Part shown: in pieces, positions 1 through 9,387 of the stretch
Layout of the letters: the number at the start of each line of letters is the position of its first letter
How positions within the stretch are numbered: the stretch's first letter is position 1
Source of the DNA: CAVWSM01 sp963757805
GTDB taxonomy: Bacteria; Actinomycetota; Actinomycetes; Jiangellales; Jiangellaceae
Assembly: GCA_963757805.1 (NCBI GenBank)
Contig: CAVWSM010000008.1
Span: forward strand, 1-64,000
Direction: 5' to 3'
Length of the DNA stretch: 64,000 nucleotides
The notes under the pieces: model-generated
Database searches by the model: none
The model's input: the letters and a program-made list of their open reading frames with translations, nothing else
Told to the model about the DNA's origin: nothing
Translations under genes and position numbers: made by a program

Positions 1-1077
1 CCGACACCTTCACTTACGCAGCCTGCGACGACGATGTTCCGCCCGCCTGCGACACCGCCACAGTCAGCGTGACCGTCGAGAAGCCCCGCCCATGGCCATG
101 GACGACACCGCCACCGTCAACCCGGACGACGGGTTGGTGACCATTCCGGTGCTCGGCAACGACAGTGACCCTAACCCTGTGACTCGCTCACCGTGGTGGG
201 CATCGCCGACGTTCCGCCGAGCAACGGCACGGCTGTGGTCGTGGTCAACCCGGACGGGACGATAGCGATCACATACGCGCCGAACCCAGGCTTCCGTGGC
301 ACTGACACGTTCACCTACACGATCTCCGACGGTGACGGCGGCACCGACACCGCCACAGTCACGGTGAACGTCCCGAACGCGCCCCCAATCGCGACCAACG
401 ACGAGCGGACCACCCTCACCGGCCAGCCGGTCACCGTGCCGGTGCTGCTCAACGACACCGACGTCAATGGCGACGCCCTGACGGTGGTCGCGGCGGGCCC
501 ACCCGCCAACGGTACGGTCGTCCTCAACGCTGACGGGACGATCACCTACACGCCCAACCCGGGCTTCTTCGGCACTGACACGTTCACCTACGTGGTGAGC
601 GACGGGAACGGCGGCACGTCGCTCGCCACGGTCACGATCGACGTACTCAATGTTCCCCCCACCGCCACCAACGACACGGCGACGGCGCCGCCAAGCGGTG
701 GGCCGGTAACGATCCCGGTCCTCGACAACGACTCCGATCCCAACGGCGACCCGATCTTCACCGTCATCGCTGACCAACCCGCCAATGGCGCCGCCGTCGT
801 AAACACTGACGGCACCATCACGCACACCCCGCGTCCTGGCTTCAGAGGCACTGACACGTTCACCTACTGGATCACCGACGGGAACGGCAACGTGGTCAGC
901 GCGAGTGTCACCGTGACCGTCCCTGCGCCGGTGACCGTCCCGCCACGGGCACGGCCACCTCTCCCTATGACCGGTGCCGAGTCCGGCGACCAGGTGCTCG
1001 CCTCGCTGCTATTAATAGCCGCCGGCGGCGTGCTGCTGGCGTGGAGCCGACGCCGCCGACCGGTGCCTCGAGCTTGA
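1..1077 (+). CDS. LPXTG-anchored surface protein with tandem Ig-like repeats (5' end missing, two frame breaks)
   Basis: This is the C-terminal part of a cell-surface protein whose start lies left of the window. It has at least three repeats of about 91-92 residues built on GTDTFTY, then ATND, a PV-L-ND-D stretch and NGT-DGTI-YTPNPGF. This is the bacterial Ig-like/cadherin-like family, usually involved in adhesion or wall structure. The tail has the full sortase signal: LPMTG encoded at 961-975, a hydrophobic segment, then an arginine cluster at the end. It should be covalently anchored to peptidoglycan by a sortase; none is in the window. The frame changes twice near the left edge (about 86-96 and 175-183) while the repeat pattern continues across both points, so these look like base-calling errors. 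The product is secure as a class; its ligand is unknown. Confidence 0.85.
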
Positions 1078-1820
1078 CGAACAAGGATTTCGTCGAAGGA
1101 CAGTCGGTCCAACTCAGCGCCGGCGTGCGACGGGCGAAGTGGTGGCACCTGGCCACATTCATCGCGGCGCTATGGGGTGTCGGCGTCCAGCTGTGGATCG
1201 AGGTCGACCCGGCGCCGAACCCGGACCGCCCAGACTTCTCGACGGTGATTCGGCTGTGGAACGTCGTCAGCTACTTCACGGTGTGGAGCAACATCCTCGT
1301 GGGTGTCGTGGCGTTTCTGCTCTGGCGCGACCCGGCACGTACGGGCCCGGTCTTCGCCGTCTTCCGACTCGCCAGCCTCGCCATGATCACAGTGACGGGT
1401 GTGGTCTATGCGTGGATCCTCGCGCCGCTGTGGGACCCAACCGGTTGGCAGCGCGTCGCCGACGAGACCCTGCACTACACCGTGCCGATCCTGGCGGTCG
1501 TCAGCTATCTCGTCGTCGGACCTCGTCCACGGTTCACGACTCGAAGCCTGTGGGCCATGCTGGCGATCCCGCTTACGTTCATCGTCTACACCCTCATCCG
1601 CAGCCCATTCATCGAGTACACGCAAGACGGCGAGACGCGGCAGTGGTACCCGTACCACTTCATAGACGTGAACGACCTCGGCTATGGCCGCGCGCTGATC
1701 AACAGCCTTGCTGTCCTTCTGCTGCTGCTCGGCGTCGGCGCGCTCTACTTGTTCGCCGATCGCAAGCTCCCACCCAAGCCTGTGCTCGGGCCGAGTCGTG
1801 CGAACGCGGGATCGGGGTAA
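1074..1820 (+). CDS. Pr6Pr/FAR-17a-like integral membrane protein
   Basis: This is a multi-pass membrane protein of about 248 residues, with hydrophobic segments spread along its length and the family-like stretches VSYFTVWSNILVG, LHYTVPILAV and YPYHFIDV. The pattern matches the Pr6Pr family of actinobacterial membrane proteins, related in fold to FAR-17a/AIG1 proteins; no reaction is established for most members. The start is uncertain. The TTG at 1074 overlaps the upstream stop (TTGA), an in-frame GTG lies at 1041 inside the upstream gene, and another GTG lies at 1125. No strong ribosome-binding site separates them. The stop codon lies inside a hairpin (1814-1852). Confidence 0.75.
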   Translation: MTNKDFVEGQSVQLSAGVRRAKWWHLATFIAALWGVGVQLWIEVDPAPNPDRPDFSTVIRLWNVVSYFTVWSNILVGVVAFLLWRDPARTGPVFAVFRLASLAMITVTGVVYAWILAPLWDPTGWQRVADETLHYTVPILAVVSYLVVGPRPRFTTRSLWAMLAIPLTFIVYTLIRSPFIEYTQDGETRQWYPYHFIDVNDLGYGRALINSLAVLLLLLGVGALYLFADRKLPPKPVLGPSRANAGSG

Positions 1821-1852
1821 CTTCGTGTCGCTATTCGGACCGAAGTTACCCC
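1814..1852 (+). terminator. 12-bp stem-loop overlapping the stop codon of the Pr6Pr gene
   Basis: GGGGTAACTTCG at 1814-1825 is perfectly repeated in inverted form at 1841-1852 with a 15-base loop. The TAA stop at 1818-1820 lies inside the left arm. There is no T-run, as is common for actinobacterial terminators, so the terminator role is inferred from position and stem strength. Confidence 0.6.
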
Positions 1853-1976
1853 GAACTTGAGAGCTCGCGATTGGGCCGATCAGATCTGCCACGCTTGTGG
1901 CACGAACCATGATCCAGAGTGACACCCGGTTTCGATCTCTAGATCGTTATGGCGCTGACCTGCGGTTTTGGCAAGT

Positions 1977-2048
1977 GCCCCCGGCAGGATTCGAACCTGC
2001 GACACATGGTTTAGGAAACCATTGCTCTATCCCCTGAGCTACGAGGGC
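1977..2048 (-). tRNA. tRNA-Arg (anticodon CCT)
   Basis: Read on the minus strand, the sequence starts GCCCTCGTAGCTCAG and folds as a standard cloverleaf. The 7-bp acceptor stem pairs GCCCTCG with CGGGGGC (one G-U pair). The anticodon arm has an ATGGT/ACCAT stem with loop TTCCTAA, giving anticodon CCT. The T arm contains GGTTCGAATCC. The discriminator base is A and CCA is not encoded. It reads AGG arginine codons. Confidence 0.97.
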
Positions 2049-2753
2049 GCGACGCATACGGTACCTGTCGACGGGTCCAGCCCGGCGCCTGGTTACGCGT
2101 CCCAAGTCACTGGTGACCGATGCCCCCGATCCGCCTCCCTGTTGACGTCATCGAGCGCCCGACGACTGTGAAGCGACCACGCCGACTTGACAGCCCTTGG
2201 GAGGGTGGCGAGGTTAGGAGCGCCGCTCCACCGAGGGGCGGCCCAGATCGCCGCCGAATCCCGTCCACGATCTGGTACCAAGCGACATCCCGTGGACGGG
2301 AGCGGGGGACCCAGGTTCTCCGGGCTTCGGACTGCAAGAGCACCACGCAGCCGCGACGTCCTTGGGGCGAAGCCGCGCCAGAAAGGTGCGGCCGGGCGAC
2401 TTTCCCGCCCGAGCCCGACAGCTCACCTCGCAGGCGTCGGAGGAAGCCTTCGGCATGCCCGAGCTGGTCTCAGTTGGGCCCCGATGCCGCCCCGGCTCAT
2501 CGCCAGCACTCGGGAGCGACGCACGGTACGCCTTCTCATCCTCGCCGGGCGTCGCCAAGGCCTGGACCTCCCGAGTGAGCTACGGCCGCGTCGGCTGATC
2601 GAGACCGCGGTCGCAGTGTGGCCCCGACAGGTTCCCTGGCCAGTCGGGGCCACAACCTTGTGGGGGTCACGAGCCGACACCCCGGCACATGTCGCCCTGT
2701 CGATCTCTCAACGTGGCTAGGCTCGCCGGAAGGCAAGTAGGGCGGGAGGGTTC
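2049..2753. other. Gene-free stretch between tRNA-Arg and the helicase-like gene
   Basis: No reading frame here has protein-like composition, a plausible start and a ribosome-binding site together; the open frames look like arginine- and proline-rich shadows. The only structure I see is an 11-bp perfect inverted repeat, GTGGCCCCGAC at 2618-2628 and its complement at 2643-2653, with a 14-base loop. A ribosome-binding site (GGGAGGG) for the next gene is at its right end. Confidence 0.5.
2618..2653. repeat. 11-bp inverted repeat in the intergenic region
   Basis: The arms at 2618-2628 and 2643-2653 are perfectly complementary around a 14-base loop. It lies about 100 bp before the helicase-like gene and is not followed by a T-run on either strand. 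It could be a structural RNA hairpin, a protein-binding dyad or a remnant terminator. Confidence 0.45.
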
Positions 2754-5700
2754 GTGCCTGACGGCGACACCGACACGGTCGAGGCGGCACCAGCGACCGG
2801 TCGCGACAATGCCGCCCGACAGGTCGTCGCGGAGGCGGCCGATCGCTGGGCTGACGACGTCGCCCGGCTCGGTGGACGCAACACGCTCTTGCGGTTCCAG
2901 GACCTCAAGGCGGGCACGCTCGACGTCGCCGCTGCGGATCCCGAGGCGCGACGGCGACTGGTCGAGGGCGAGCCGGTGCTCGTCAGCCGACTGTTCCCAC
3001 GGGAGCCGTTGCGCTCATCTGCGTTGCGTTCGGCGCGCGCGATCTACCTCAAGGTGCGCGAGCTTGCCGAGGAGCGCGGCGTGTGGGCGCGGATACCTCG
3101 CGGTCGGCATGGCCACCTGGGCCGATCCGTACGCCGCGCGGCGCCCGGCGGTACCCGTACTGCTTCGCCGATACAGCATCGAGCCGACCGACGCGACGCA
3201 GAGCGACTTCAGCCTGCACGTTGCCGCCGACGCGCAGATCAACCCCGTCCTGCTGTTGGCAATGGCGACCCACGTCGGCGTACGGCTCGAGCGCGACGAC
3301 CTGCTCGACCCGAGTGGTCGCCTGCGCTATGCACACGTTGTCGACCGGCTGCGCGAGTTTGCTCCCGCCCACGTGGTCGACGGATTCGCGATCGCCCACC
3401 GCGCAGTGCTGGGCACCTTCACCGACGCCATCCTCACCACTGCTGCCGCGCTGCGATCCGACGCCGAGCGACTCGTCGACAGTGACCTCGTAGCGCTGCC
3501 TCGCGGGGGTGGACGTCACCCCGACCCCGCCGACGGGCGCGGAGCCGGTGCCGATCGCGCTCGACCTCGACGACGCCCAAGCGGCCCTCGCCGAGGCGAT
3601 CGTCTCCGGCGGCAGCCGCGTCGTGGTGGCACCGGCCGGCACAGGGGTGACGCAGACTCTCGCCGCAGCCACCGGAGCCCTCATTGCTGCCGGGAAGCGG
3701 GTGCTTGTCGTCAGCGAGCCCCGCGCGCCGCTGCACGATCTCGCCGCCCGACTCCAAGACCTAGGCCTGCAGGACGCCGTCCTCGACCTGTCTCCGGAAA
3801 CTTCCGAGCCCGATGCCCTTGCCGAGATCGTGGCGATGGTCGACCGCGTCGGGCGCGCCGCCGTGCCGGAGCCCGGGGGCGCGGTCGCCGAACCGGCGGC
3901 GGGGACTGAGCTCGAGACCTACCTGACGTGGCTGCACACGCCGGTACAGCCGTGGGGCCTCACCCCGTACGAGGTCTATGCGGCGACGATCGGGAGCCGC
4001 GCGCCGGCAGGAGGTTCGAGCGCGCTGCCAGTCTGACGCGGTCCTACGCCTGCACGGGGCGGCCCGCGAGCAGGCGCGCGACGACCTCGGCGCATTCGTC
4101 GACGCTGGCGGTCTCACCACCGCATCGGCCGACTCGCCGTGGAGCGGTGCGCTGATCGATGACGAGGCGACCGCACGTCGGGCCCTCGAAGCCGCAACGT
4201 CGCTGCACCGGCAATCGCTCGGCGCCGCCCGTGACGCCGTGACTCGAGCCGCCATCGAGGTTGGGCTGCCGGCTCCGGCAACAGTCGGTGCGGCCGCGGA
4301 GGTGGCCCAGCTGCTGGCGGGCGCGCACGACTCGCTTGCAACGTTCCTGCCAGAGATCTGGTCGGCGCCGCTGTACGAGCTTGTGTCCGCGACCGCCGAT
4401 CGCGAAGGCCGCTCCGGAGTGGAGCCCAAGCCCGGGTGGATGACTCGCGTACGGGCCCGGCGCAGCGCCCGTGAGCTCCGCCTCGATCCACGTACGGGTC
4501 CCAGCGGCGCCTCGCTCCACCAGGCGCTCGTCGCTGCCCGGGATCGGCGCGAGCTGTGGCTTGAGACGGCACGCGACGGGCGGCTGCCCCGACTCGGTGA
4601 GCACAGCGCGCTCGCAGTCGAAGCCGTCAACCAGGCCCTGGCCGATCTACAGGTCTTGAACTCGGTGATGCCGGACGCTGCCTTGGCTGACAAGCCCTTC
4701 CCCGAGCTGACCAGGTACCTCGCCGAGCTGCTGGCCGATCAGCCAGGCGCGCTGCAGGTGCCGCAGCTGCGGCACCTGCGCCGACGGCTTGCCGACTCGG
4801 GCCTGGAGCCGCTGCTCGCCGAGCTCGCCACTGCCGGGGCTGACCGGTCGACCGCGCTGGCGACGTTCGACCACGCGTGGCATCGCGGCGTCGCGGCCGC
4901 AATCGCCGCCGGCGGCCAGGTGCCCAGCGATTTCGGCGCCCTCATCGACCGGTTCGCGTCAGCTGACGAGCGGGCGGTGAAGGCAGCCGGGTTGTCGATG
5001 CGCCGGGCGCACGCCACCGCCGTACGCGCTGCGCTGGCCGAGCACGGCGATCAGCGAGCCGTGCTCGAGGACGACCGAACCAGGCTTGTCACCGCGCTGA
5101 CCGACGCCCGCGAGCTCGTGCTCACTGCAAAACCGGTGTGGCTGGTCTCGCCACTGCAGGTGAGCACTTCACTGCCGCTTGCCTCTCTGTTCGACCTCGT
5201 CATCGTTGAGTCAGGTCATCGCCTGTCGCCTGCACTTGCGGTACCCGCGTTGGCGCGCGCATCGCGTGTGCTGGTTTGTGGTGACCCGGAGCGCGGCTGG
5301 CCGACTGAGTTCTCGGTGGCCGCCGACCCCGAGTCCGAACCTGACCCGGATCCCGCGGGCATGCCAAGACGCGGCCATCCCACCTCGGTGCTCGACCAGC
5401 TGCGTGAGCACCTTCCGGTGGGCAGTCTGAGTCATGACTACCGCAGCGCCGATGCGCGCCTCGTTGCCTTTGCGGCCGCCAGGCACGCCGGCGAGTTCGT
5501 CGCCTGGCCCAACGCGGGCAGCAGCCGGGTCTGTTTGGAGCTCGTTTCCCAGCCGGTCGGGACCCATCGCCAGGAGGAGAGCGTTGAGGCTGAGGCGGCA
5601 CGGGTCATCGACCTTGTGCTGGCGCACGCACACACGAGGTCAGATGAGTCGCTGGCGGTCGTCACCCTGACCGAGCGGCACGCCGAACGCATCCGCACCC

Positions 5701-6434
5701 TGCTCCGCGGCGCACTGCTCGCAGCGCGTGACGTGCACCGGTTCTTCAGCGCCGATCGGGCCGAGCCGTTCACGGTCGTGACGTTCGACCACCTGGCCGA
5801 GCGGTCGCGTGACGCGGTGATTCTCGCTGTCGGCTACGGACGTACGGCCGAGGGCAGACTGCTCTACCGGTTCGGTGCCCTCGGTCGCGAGGGCGGCGAC
5901 GCGCTGCTGGCCACCGCGACTGCCGCGGGGCGGCGCGACCTGACCGTGGTGTCCAGCCTGAGCGCCGAGGACCTCAACCTGCGCCGGCTGCTCACCCCCG
6001 GCCCCAAGGCGTTGCGCGACCTGCTCACCTATGCCGGTCGCGGTGGTGAGCCCCTGCGCAGTGCAGCGTCGCCCGAGCCCGTCGACCCGTTGGCGGTCGA
6101 CATCGCTCGCCGGCTCAAGATCGCCGGGCTGCCGGCCGTCACCTCGTACGGCCACCTCGGGCTGCGCATTCCGGTTGCCGTCGCCCACCATGAGCGCGAC
6201 CGCACCATGGTGCTCGCCATCCTGCCCGACCGGGCCGACGGGTCCCTCCGGCAGGCGTTGCGCATCGGGCCGGGGCAGCTGCGGCGCCTTGGCTGGTCGG
6301 TCGTCCCGGTGTCCGTAGCGCGCTGGACGGTCGACCCCGCCGCCGAAGTGCAGCGGATCAAGGCGGCGTACGAATCGGCGACCGGCACACCGCTCCCGAG
6401 CGACGACGAGCGCGGCGAGCCGCCGGCTGCCTGA
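2754..6434 (+). CDS. DUF4011-type SF1 helicase homologue with degenerate ATPase motifs (three frame breaks)
   Basis: Pieced together across three frame changes (about 3083-3092, at the G-run near 3506, and about 4025-4040) this encodes roughly 1,220 residues. The N-terminus (ADRWADDVARLGGRNTLLRF) resembles DUF4011. A P-loop-like segment, a DYRS motif typical of the DUF4011 helicases, and the helicase C-terminal VGYGR-LYRFG block follow. The end resembles the MTES_1575/DUF3320-type nuclease-fold domain. The expected Walker A GPPGTGKT reads APAGTGVT, so the phosphate-binding lysine is valine. The Walker B region reads VIVESG rather than VIFDEA. I infer a protein that has lost ATPase activity. 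The GTG start at 2754 has a good ribosome-binding site (GGGAGGG). The indels probably are sequencing errors; the motif substitutions are not explained by them. Confidence 0.8.
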
Positions 6435-6450
6435 CGTACCCTCGTTGGTG

Positions 6451-6588
6451 ATGAGCGAGACGCCATTGGAGGATGACTTCGTGGTGCTGCCCGACGCCAC
6501 CGTCGACGACACGGCGGCCGGCTGGGGCGAGCAGGACGAGTCCAACGACGCGCGTCTGGTCGACGAGCGTCCGCCGCACTGGGACTGA
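6451..6588 (+). CDS. Small acidic protein ending in RPPHWD
   Basis: A 45-residue frame starts with ATG 17 bp after the helicase-like gene. The product is very acidic and ends ERPPHWD, a kind of tail seen in small conserved actinobacterial proteins of unknown function. Third codon positions are strongly G/C, as in neighbouring genes. It is short, and no function can be assigned. Confidence 0.5.
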   Translation: MSETPLEDDFVVLPDATVDDTAAGWGEQDESNDARLVDERPPHWD

Positions 6589-6596
6589 TCGTCCAT

Positions 6597-7031
6597 TCAG
6601 CGCTCAGCCCGGTGGGAGGCCTCGGCCGCGCGAGTGCTGCCGTTCAGCTCACGCAGCTCGTCGCGAATCTCTTTGAGCAGTTGGACGTCCTCGGGCACTG
6701 CTTCCGGCTCCGGCTCCTGGCCCCTCGCGCGTCGCTCGCGAAGGTGATTCATCGGGCCAACGAAGATGAAGTAGACGACGGCCGCGGTGATCAGGAACGT
6801 GATGGTCGCTCCGATGACCGCGCCGAGGTCGATCGTTGTTGCCGGATTGTCGGTGATCTGGAACGAGAGCCCCGAGGGCCCGTCGCCGCCACCGACCGCG
6901 TTGATGACCGGTTGGATCACGTTGTTGGTGATCGAGCCGATCAGTGCCGTGAATGCTGCGCCGATCACCACCGCAACAGCGAGGTCGATGACATTGCCGC
7001 GCATGATGAAGTCCTTGAAGCCCTTGATCAC
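6597..7031 (-). CDS. mscL: Large-conductance mechanosensitive channel MscL
   Basis: The 144-residue product begins MIKGFKDFIMRGNVIDLAVAVVIG, the hallmark N-terminal helix and first transmembrane segment of MscL. It continues through a periplasmic loop to a second membrane segment (TITFLITAAVVYFIFVGP). The charged C-terminal helical tail (EDVQLLKEIRDELRELNG) is the conserved cytoplasmic bundle. MscL opens under high membrane tension to release solutes during hypo-osmotic shock. The length is normal. The gene converges on the small acidic protein gene, 8 bp away. Confidence 0.97.
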   Translation of the reverse strand: MIKGFKDFIMRGNVIDLAVAVVIGAAFTALIGSITNNVIQPVINAVGGGDGPSGLSFQITDNPATTIDLGAVIGATITFLITAAVVYFIFVGPMNHLRERRARGQEPEPEAVPEDVQLLKEIRDELRELNGSTRAAEASHRAER

Positions 7032-7088
7032 GCGTTATCCCCTTCCGATCTGGCCTCGTCCGGCCAACCTATCGGGGATCCGCACGCG

Positions 7089-7766
7089 TCAGAGATCGGG
7101 CAGCAGCACCACGCTCAGCGGTGCGCTGACGGCGGCCGCGGCCAGATCCAGCGCCTCTTGGTGGGTCGTGGACAGCACAACGAGCGCGCCGTCGAGGGCG
7201 ACTGATCCCTCGCTCGGCTGCGGGACGCTCAGCACCCGCACCCCGGCCGCGACCACCGACGCGGAAGGCAAGGCAGCCGTGGAGCTTTCGAAGTCTTCCT
7301 CCACGCCTGTCACTCCGAGAGTGTCGACGCCCACCGCGGCCAGGACGTCGACCACGTCGCCGGGTCGCAGGAGCACTGCGGTGGCCGCATCCATCAGCCG
7401 TACGGGCATCGCCACCTGCCCCTCCTCCAGCGCGCTGACGAGCCCCGGGTTCACGACGCGCACATCGGTCAGCGGCTCACCCGATCGGACGGCGCCCGCG
7501 ACCACGCGACCGGCGACATCGCCGACGACTGTGAAGGTCCCGGACGGCACGAGATCGGGCGGCAGCCGCTCCACCCGCACATCAGAGCTGGCCAGCGTCG
7601 TCCCAGGCATCAGGTCACGGGAGGCGACCACAACCTCTGCGGAAGGAGGGGGAGGCGGTTCGAGAGCCTCAAGTGCGAACATCACGGCCACAGCCGCCAC
7701 CGCCGCGGCGAGCAGCCGCCGATGCCAGGTGACGGCTCGTATCAGTCTGGTCCAGGTCGAGGGCAC
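7089..7766 (-). CDS. SAF-domain protein (CpaB/RcpC-like)
   Basis: This 225-residue protein has one N-terminal membrane anchor (LLAAAVAAVAVMFALEAL) and then a SAF domain (VVVASRDLMPGTTLASSDVRVERLPP) and an RcpC/CpaB-like region (LRPGDVVDVLAAV). Related proteins act in Flp-pilus assembly, but no other tad/flp genes are present here, so that role is not supported by context. It is probably an exported, membrane-anchored protein. It lies between mscL and the FmdB gene, as seen in many actinobacteria. Confidence 0.8.
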   Translation of the reverse strand: MPSTWTRLIRAVTWHRRLLAAAVAAVAVMFALEALEPPPPPSAEVVVASRDLMPGTTLASSDVRVERLPPDLVPSGTFTVVGDVAGRVVAGAVRSGEPLTDVRVVNPGLVSALEEGQVAMPVRLMDAATAVLLRPGDVVDVLAAVGVDTLGVTGVEEDFESSTAALPSASVVAAGVRVLSVPQPSEGSVALDGALVVLSTTHQEALDLAAAAVSAPLSVVLLPDL

Positions 7767-7858
7767 GCCAGCGACGCTAGGCCGGAATCAGGGACTTGAT
7801 CGCCTTGTCCACAAGGGTCGGCGCACCTCACCGGTCGCCCGCGATGGATGTGGACGAA

Positions 7859-8229
7859 TCAGGCTGCGGAGCCGGTTGCGTTGCTGGTCTTGGCAGCGCC
7901 AGTCGACGAGGAACCCTTCGAGGAGTCCGACGACGACCCAGTCGACGTGCTGCTGGACGACCCGGAGGCTCCGTCGGACGTCCCAGCCGAGGCGCCGTTT
8001 GACGACCCCGCCTTAGCGCCGTTGGACGATCCGTTGGACGACGGCAGGCAGCCGTCCGGCTGTCGGTGCGGTAGAAGCCCGAGCCCTTGAACACGACGCC
8101 GACCGCTGAGAACACCTTGCGCAGCGTGCCGCCGCAGCGTGGGCACTCGGTGAGCGCAGCGTCCGTGAACTTCTGGACGACCTCGAGCGGCTCACCGCAG
8201 TCGGTGCACGTGTACTGGTACGTCGGCAC
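7859..8229 (-). CDS. FmdB family zinc-ribbon protein (one frame break)
   Basis: The N-terminus PTYQYTCTDCGEPLEVVQKF and the following CPRCGGTLRKVFSAVGVVFKGSGFYRTD are diagnostic of FmdB-type zinc ribbons, with two CxxC pairs. The C-terminal half is a low-complexity Ser/Gly/Asn/Ala tail with repeated SSNG units, which is common in this family. The frame shifts once near 8065, at the join between the domain and the tail; joining the frames gives FYRTDSR followed by GCLPSSNGSSNG. The GTG start at 8229 is preceded by AGGAGG. A CIRCE-like element lies 32 bp upstream (8261-8287), suggesting HrcA control. The molecular role of FmdB proteins is not firmly known. Confidence 0.85.
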
Positions 8230-8260
8230 GGTCGGCTTCCTCCTGGCGATCCGAGGGTCG

Positions 8261-8287
8261 TTAGCACTCCTACCCTCTGACTGCCAA
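8261..8287 (-). promoter_or_regulatory. CIRCE-like HrcA operator upstream of fmdB-type gene
   Basis: The left half TTAGCACTC (8261-8269) matches the CIRCE consensus exactly. A 9-base spacer follows, then GACTGCCAA (8279-8287), which matches 7 of 9 bases of GAGTGCTAA. Arrangement and spacing are those of the canonical HrcA binding site. It lies directly upstream of the FmdB ribosome-binding site. Confidence 0.6.
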
Positions 8288-8505
8288 TGATGCCCGTTCG
8301 GCCGGAAGATTGCCAAAAGAGTGTCGGCCACGCATGGCATGGCGCCGGCGTTCCCGCGGGAACGCCCCGGAGACACCCGCGCCACCGCCCCGGATGCTGT
8401 CCCCTCACCGTGCGCGCTATACGTGCGTTTGCGGGCTGTTTCGGCGCGGTTTGCGCACGTCTAACGCGCACGGTCGACGCGGGCCGCGGCCTGGTCGCCG
8501 GCGGA

Positions 8506-9366
8506 TCAGGGGACTGTCACGTGGTCACGCCAGCTGTGCTGCGGGGCGTAACCAAGGGCCGCCCCCGCCGCGTCGATCGCCAGCAGCGTCTCGAACTCGC
8601 CAACTTCGCGAGTCAACGGCACGTCTGGAAACACCTCCGCCAGCAGGTCCGCCGACGGCCGGGTCATGATCGTGTCGGCCGCCGCGATGATGAAGCTCGA
8701 CGCCCCGCCGAGCGGCGCTTCCAGTGAGAGCCGGCAGGCGGCAGCCACATCGCGTGCGTCGACATAACCCCACAGGTTCCATTTGCGCACGTAGGGGTCG
8801 TCCCAGTAGGAGGGCACCCGGGCATAGTCGGCGACCACGTGCACGTTGGACAGCCGCAGAGCGACGAACGGGATGCCCGACCAACCGCTGATCTGCTGGG
8901 CCAGCGTCTCCCCCACGACCTTGGACAAGGCGTAGGTGCTCGTCGGGTACGGGTAGTGGTCCTCGTCGACCGGCGCGTACTTCGGCGGAACGTCGAAGGG
9001 AAGCCCAAGGGTCGTCTCGCTCGAGGTCCACACCACGCGGGTCAGACCGAGTGACTCGGCAGCGAGGAAGACGTTGCTGTTCATCGCGGTGTTGGCCGTG
9101 AACGTAACCGCGGGCGGGTAGAGGCCCGGCGCGGGGATGTTGGCCAGGTGCACGACGGCATCGACGCCGCGGAGCGCATCGACCGTCTGCCCGTAGTCGG
9201 TGAGATCGGCGCGCAGCAGAGACAAACCCAGCTCGGCGAGATCGCCCTGATCGCCGGGGCGTCCGGCCGTGTCGATCGCGACGACGTCGTAGTCGTGGCC
9301 CACCAGGTCGGCCACAACGACGCGACCTGTCTTGCCGAACGCACCGGTGACGGCGACTCTGCTCAT
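8506..9366 (-). CDS. NAD(P)-dependent epimerase/dehydratase (extended SDR)
   Basis: The 286-residue product begins MSRVAVTGAFGKTGR, carrying the GxxGxxG nucleotide-binding motif of extended short-chain dehydrogenases. It also has VVHLANIP after strand 4 and YALSK as the YxxxK catalytic pair, with SSE upstream as the catalytic Ser region. The family acts mainly on nucleotide sugars or related sugars; the substrate here cannot be told. The length is slightly below that of UDP-glucose 4-epimerases. It is followed on the same strand by the winged-helix gene, 21 bp upstream. Confidence 0.88.
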   Translation of the reverse strand: MSRVAVTGAFGKTGRVVVADLVGHDYDVVAIDTAGRPGDQGDLAELGLSLLRADLTDYGQTVDALRGVDAVVHLANIPAPGLYPPAVTFTANTAMNSNVFLAAESLGLTRVVWTSSETTLGLPFDVPPKYAPVDEDHYPYPTSTYALSKVVGETLAQQISGWSGIPFVALRLSNVHVVADYARVPSYWDDPYVRKWNLWGYVDARDVAAACRLSLEAPLGGASSFIIAAADTIMTRPSADLLAEVFPDVPLTREVGEFETLLAIDAAGAALGYAPQHSWRDHVTVP

Positions 9367-9387
9367 CTGGGCTCCTGTCCGGTTGGG

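Noticed and set aside
1977..2048. tRNA-Arg as the attachment site of the element
   Set aside because: The element lies about 47 kb away and its 20-bp repeat has no similarity to the tRNA.
2120..2720. Several overlapping open frames of 60-177 codons in the region after the tRNA
   Set aside because: All are arginine/proline/serine-rich, mutually antisense, lack ribosome-binding sites and match no family pattern.
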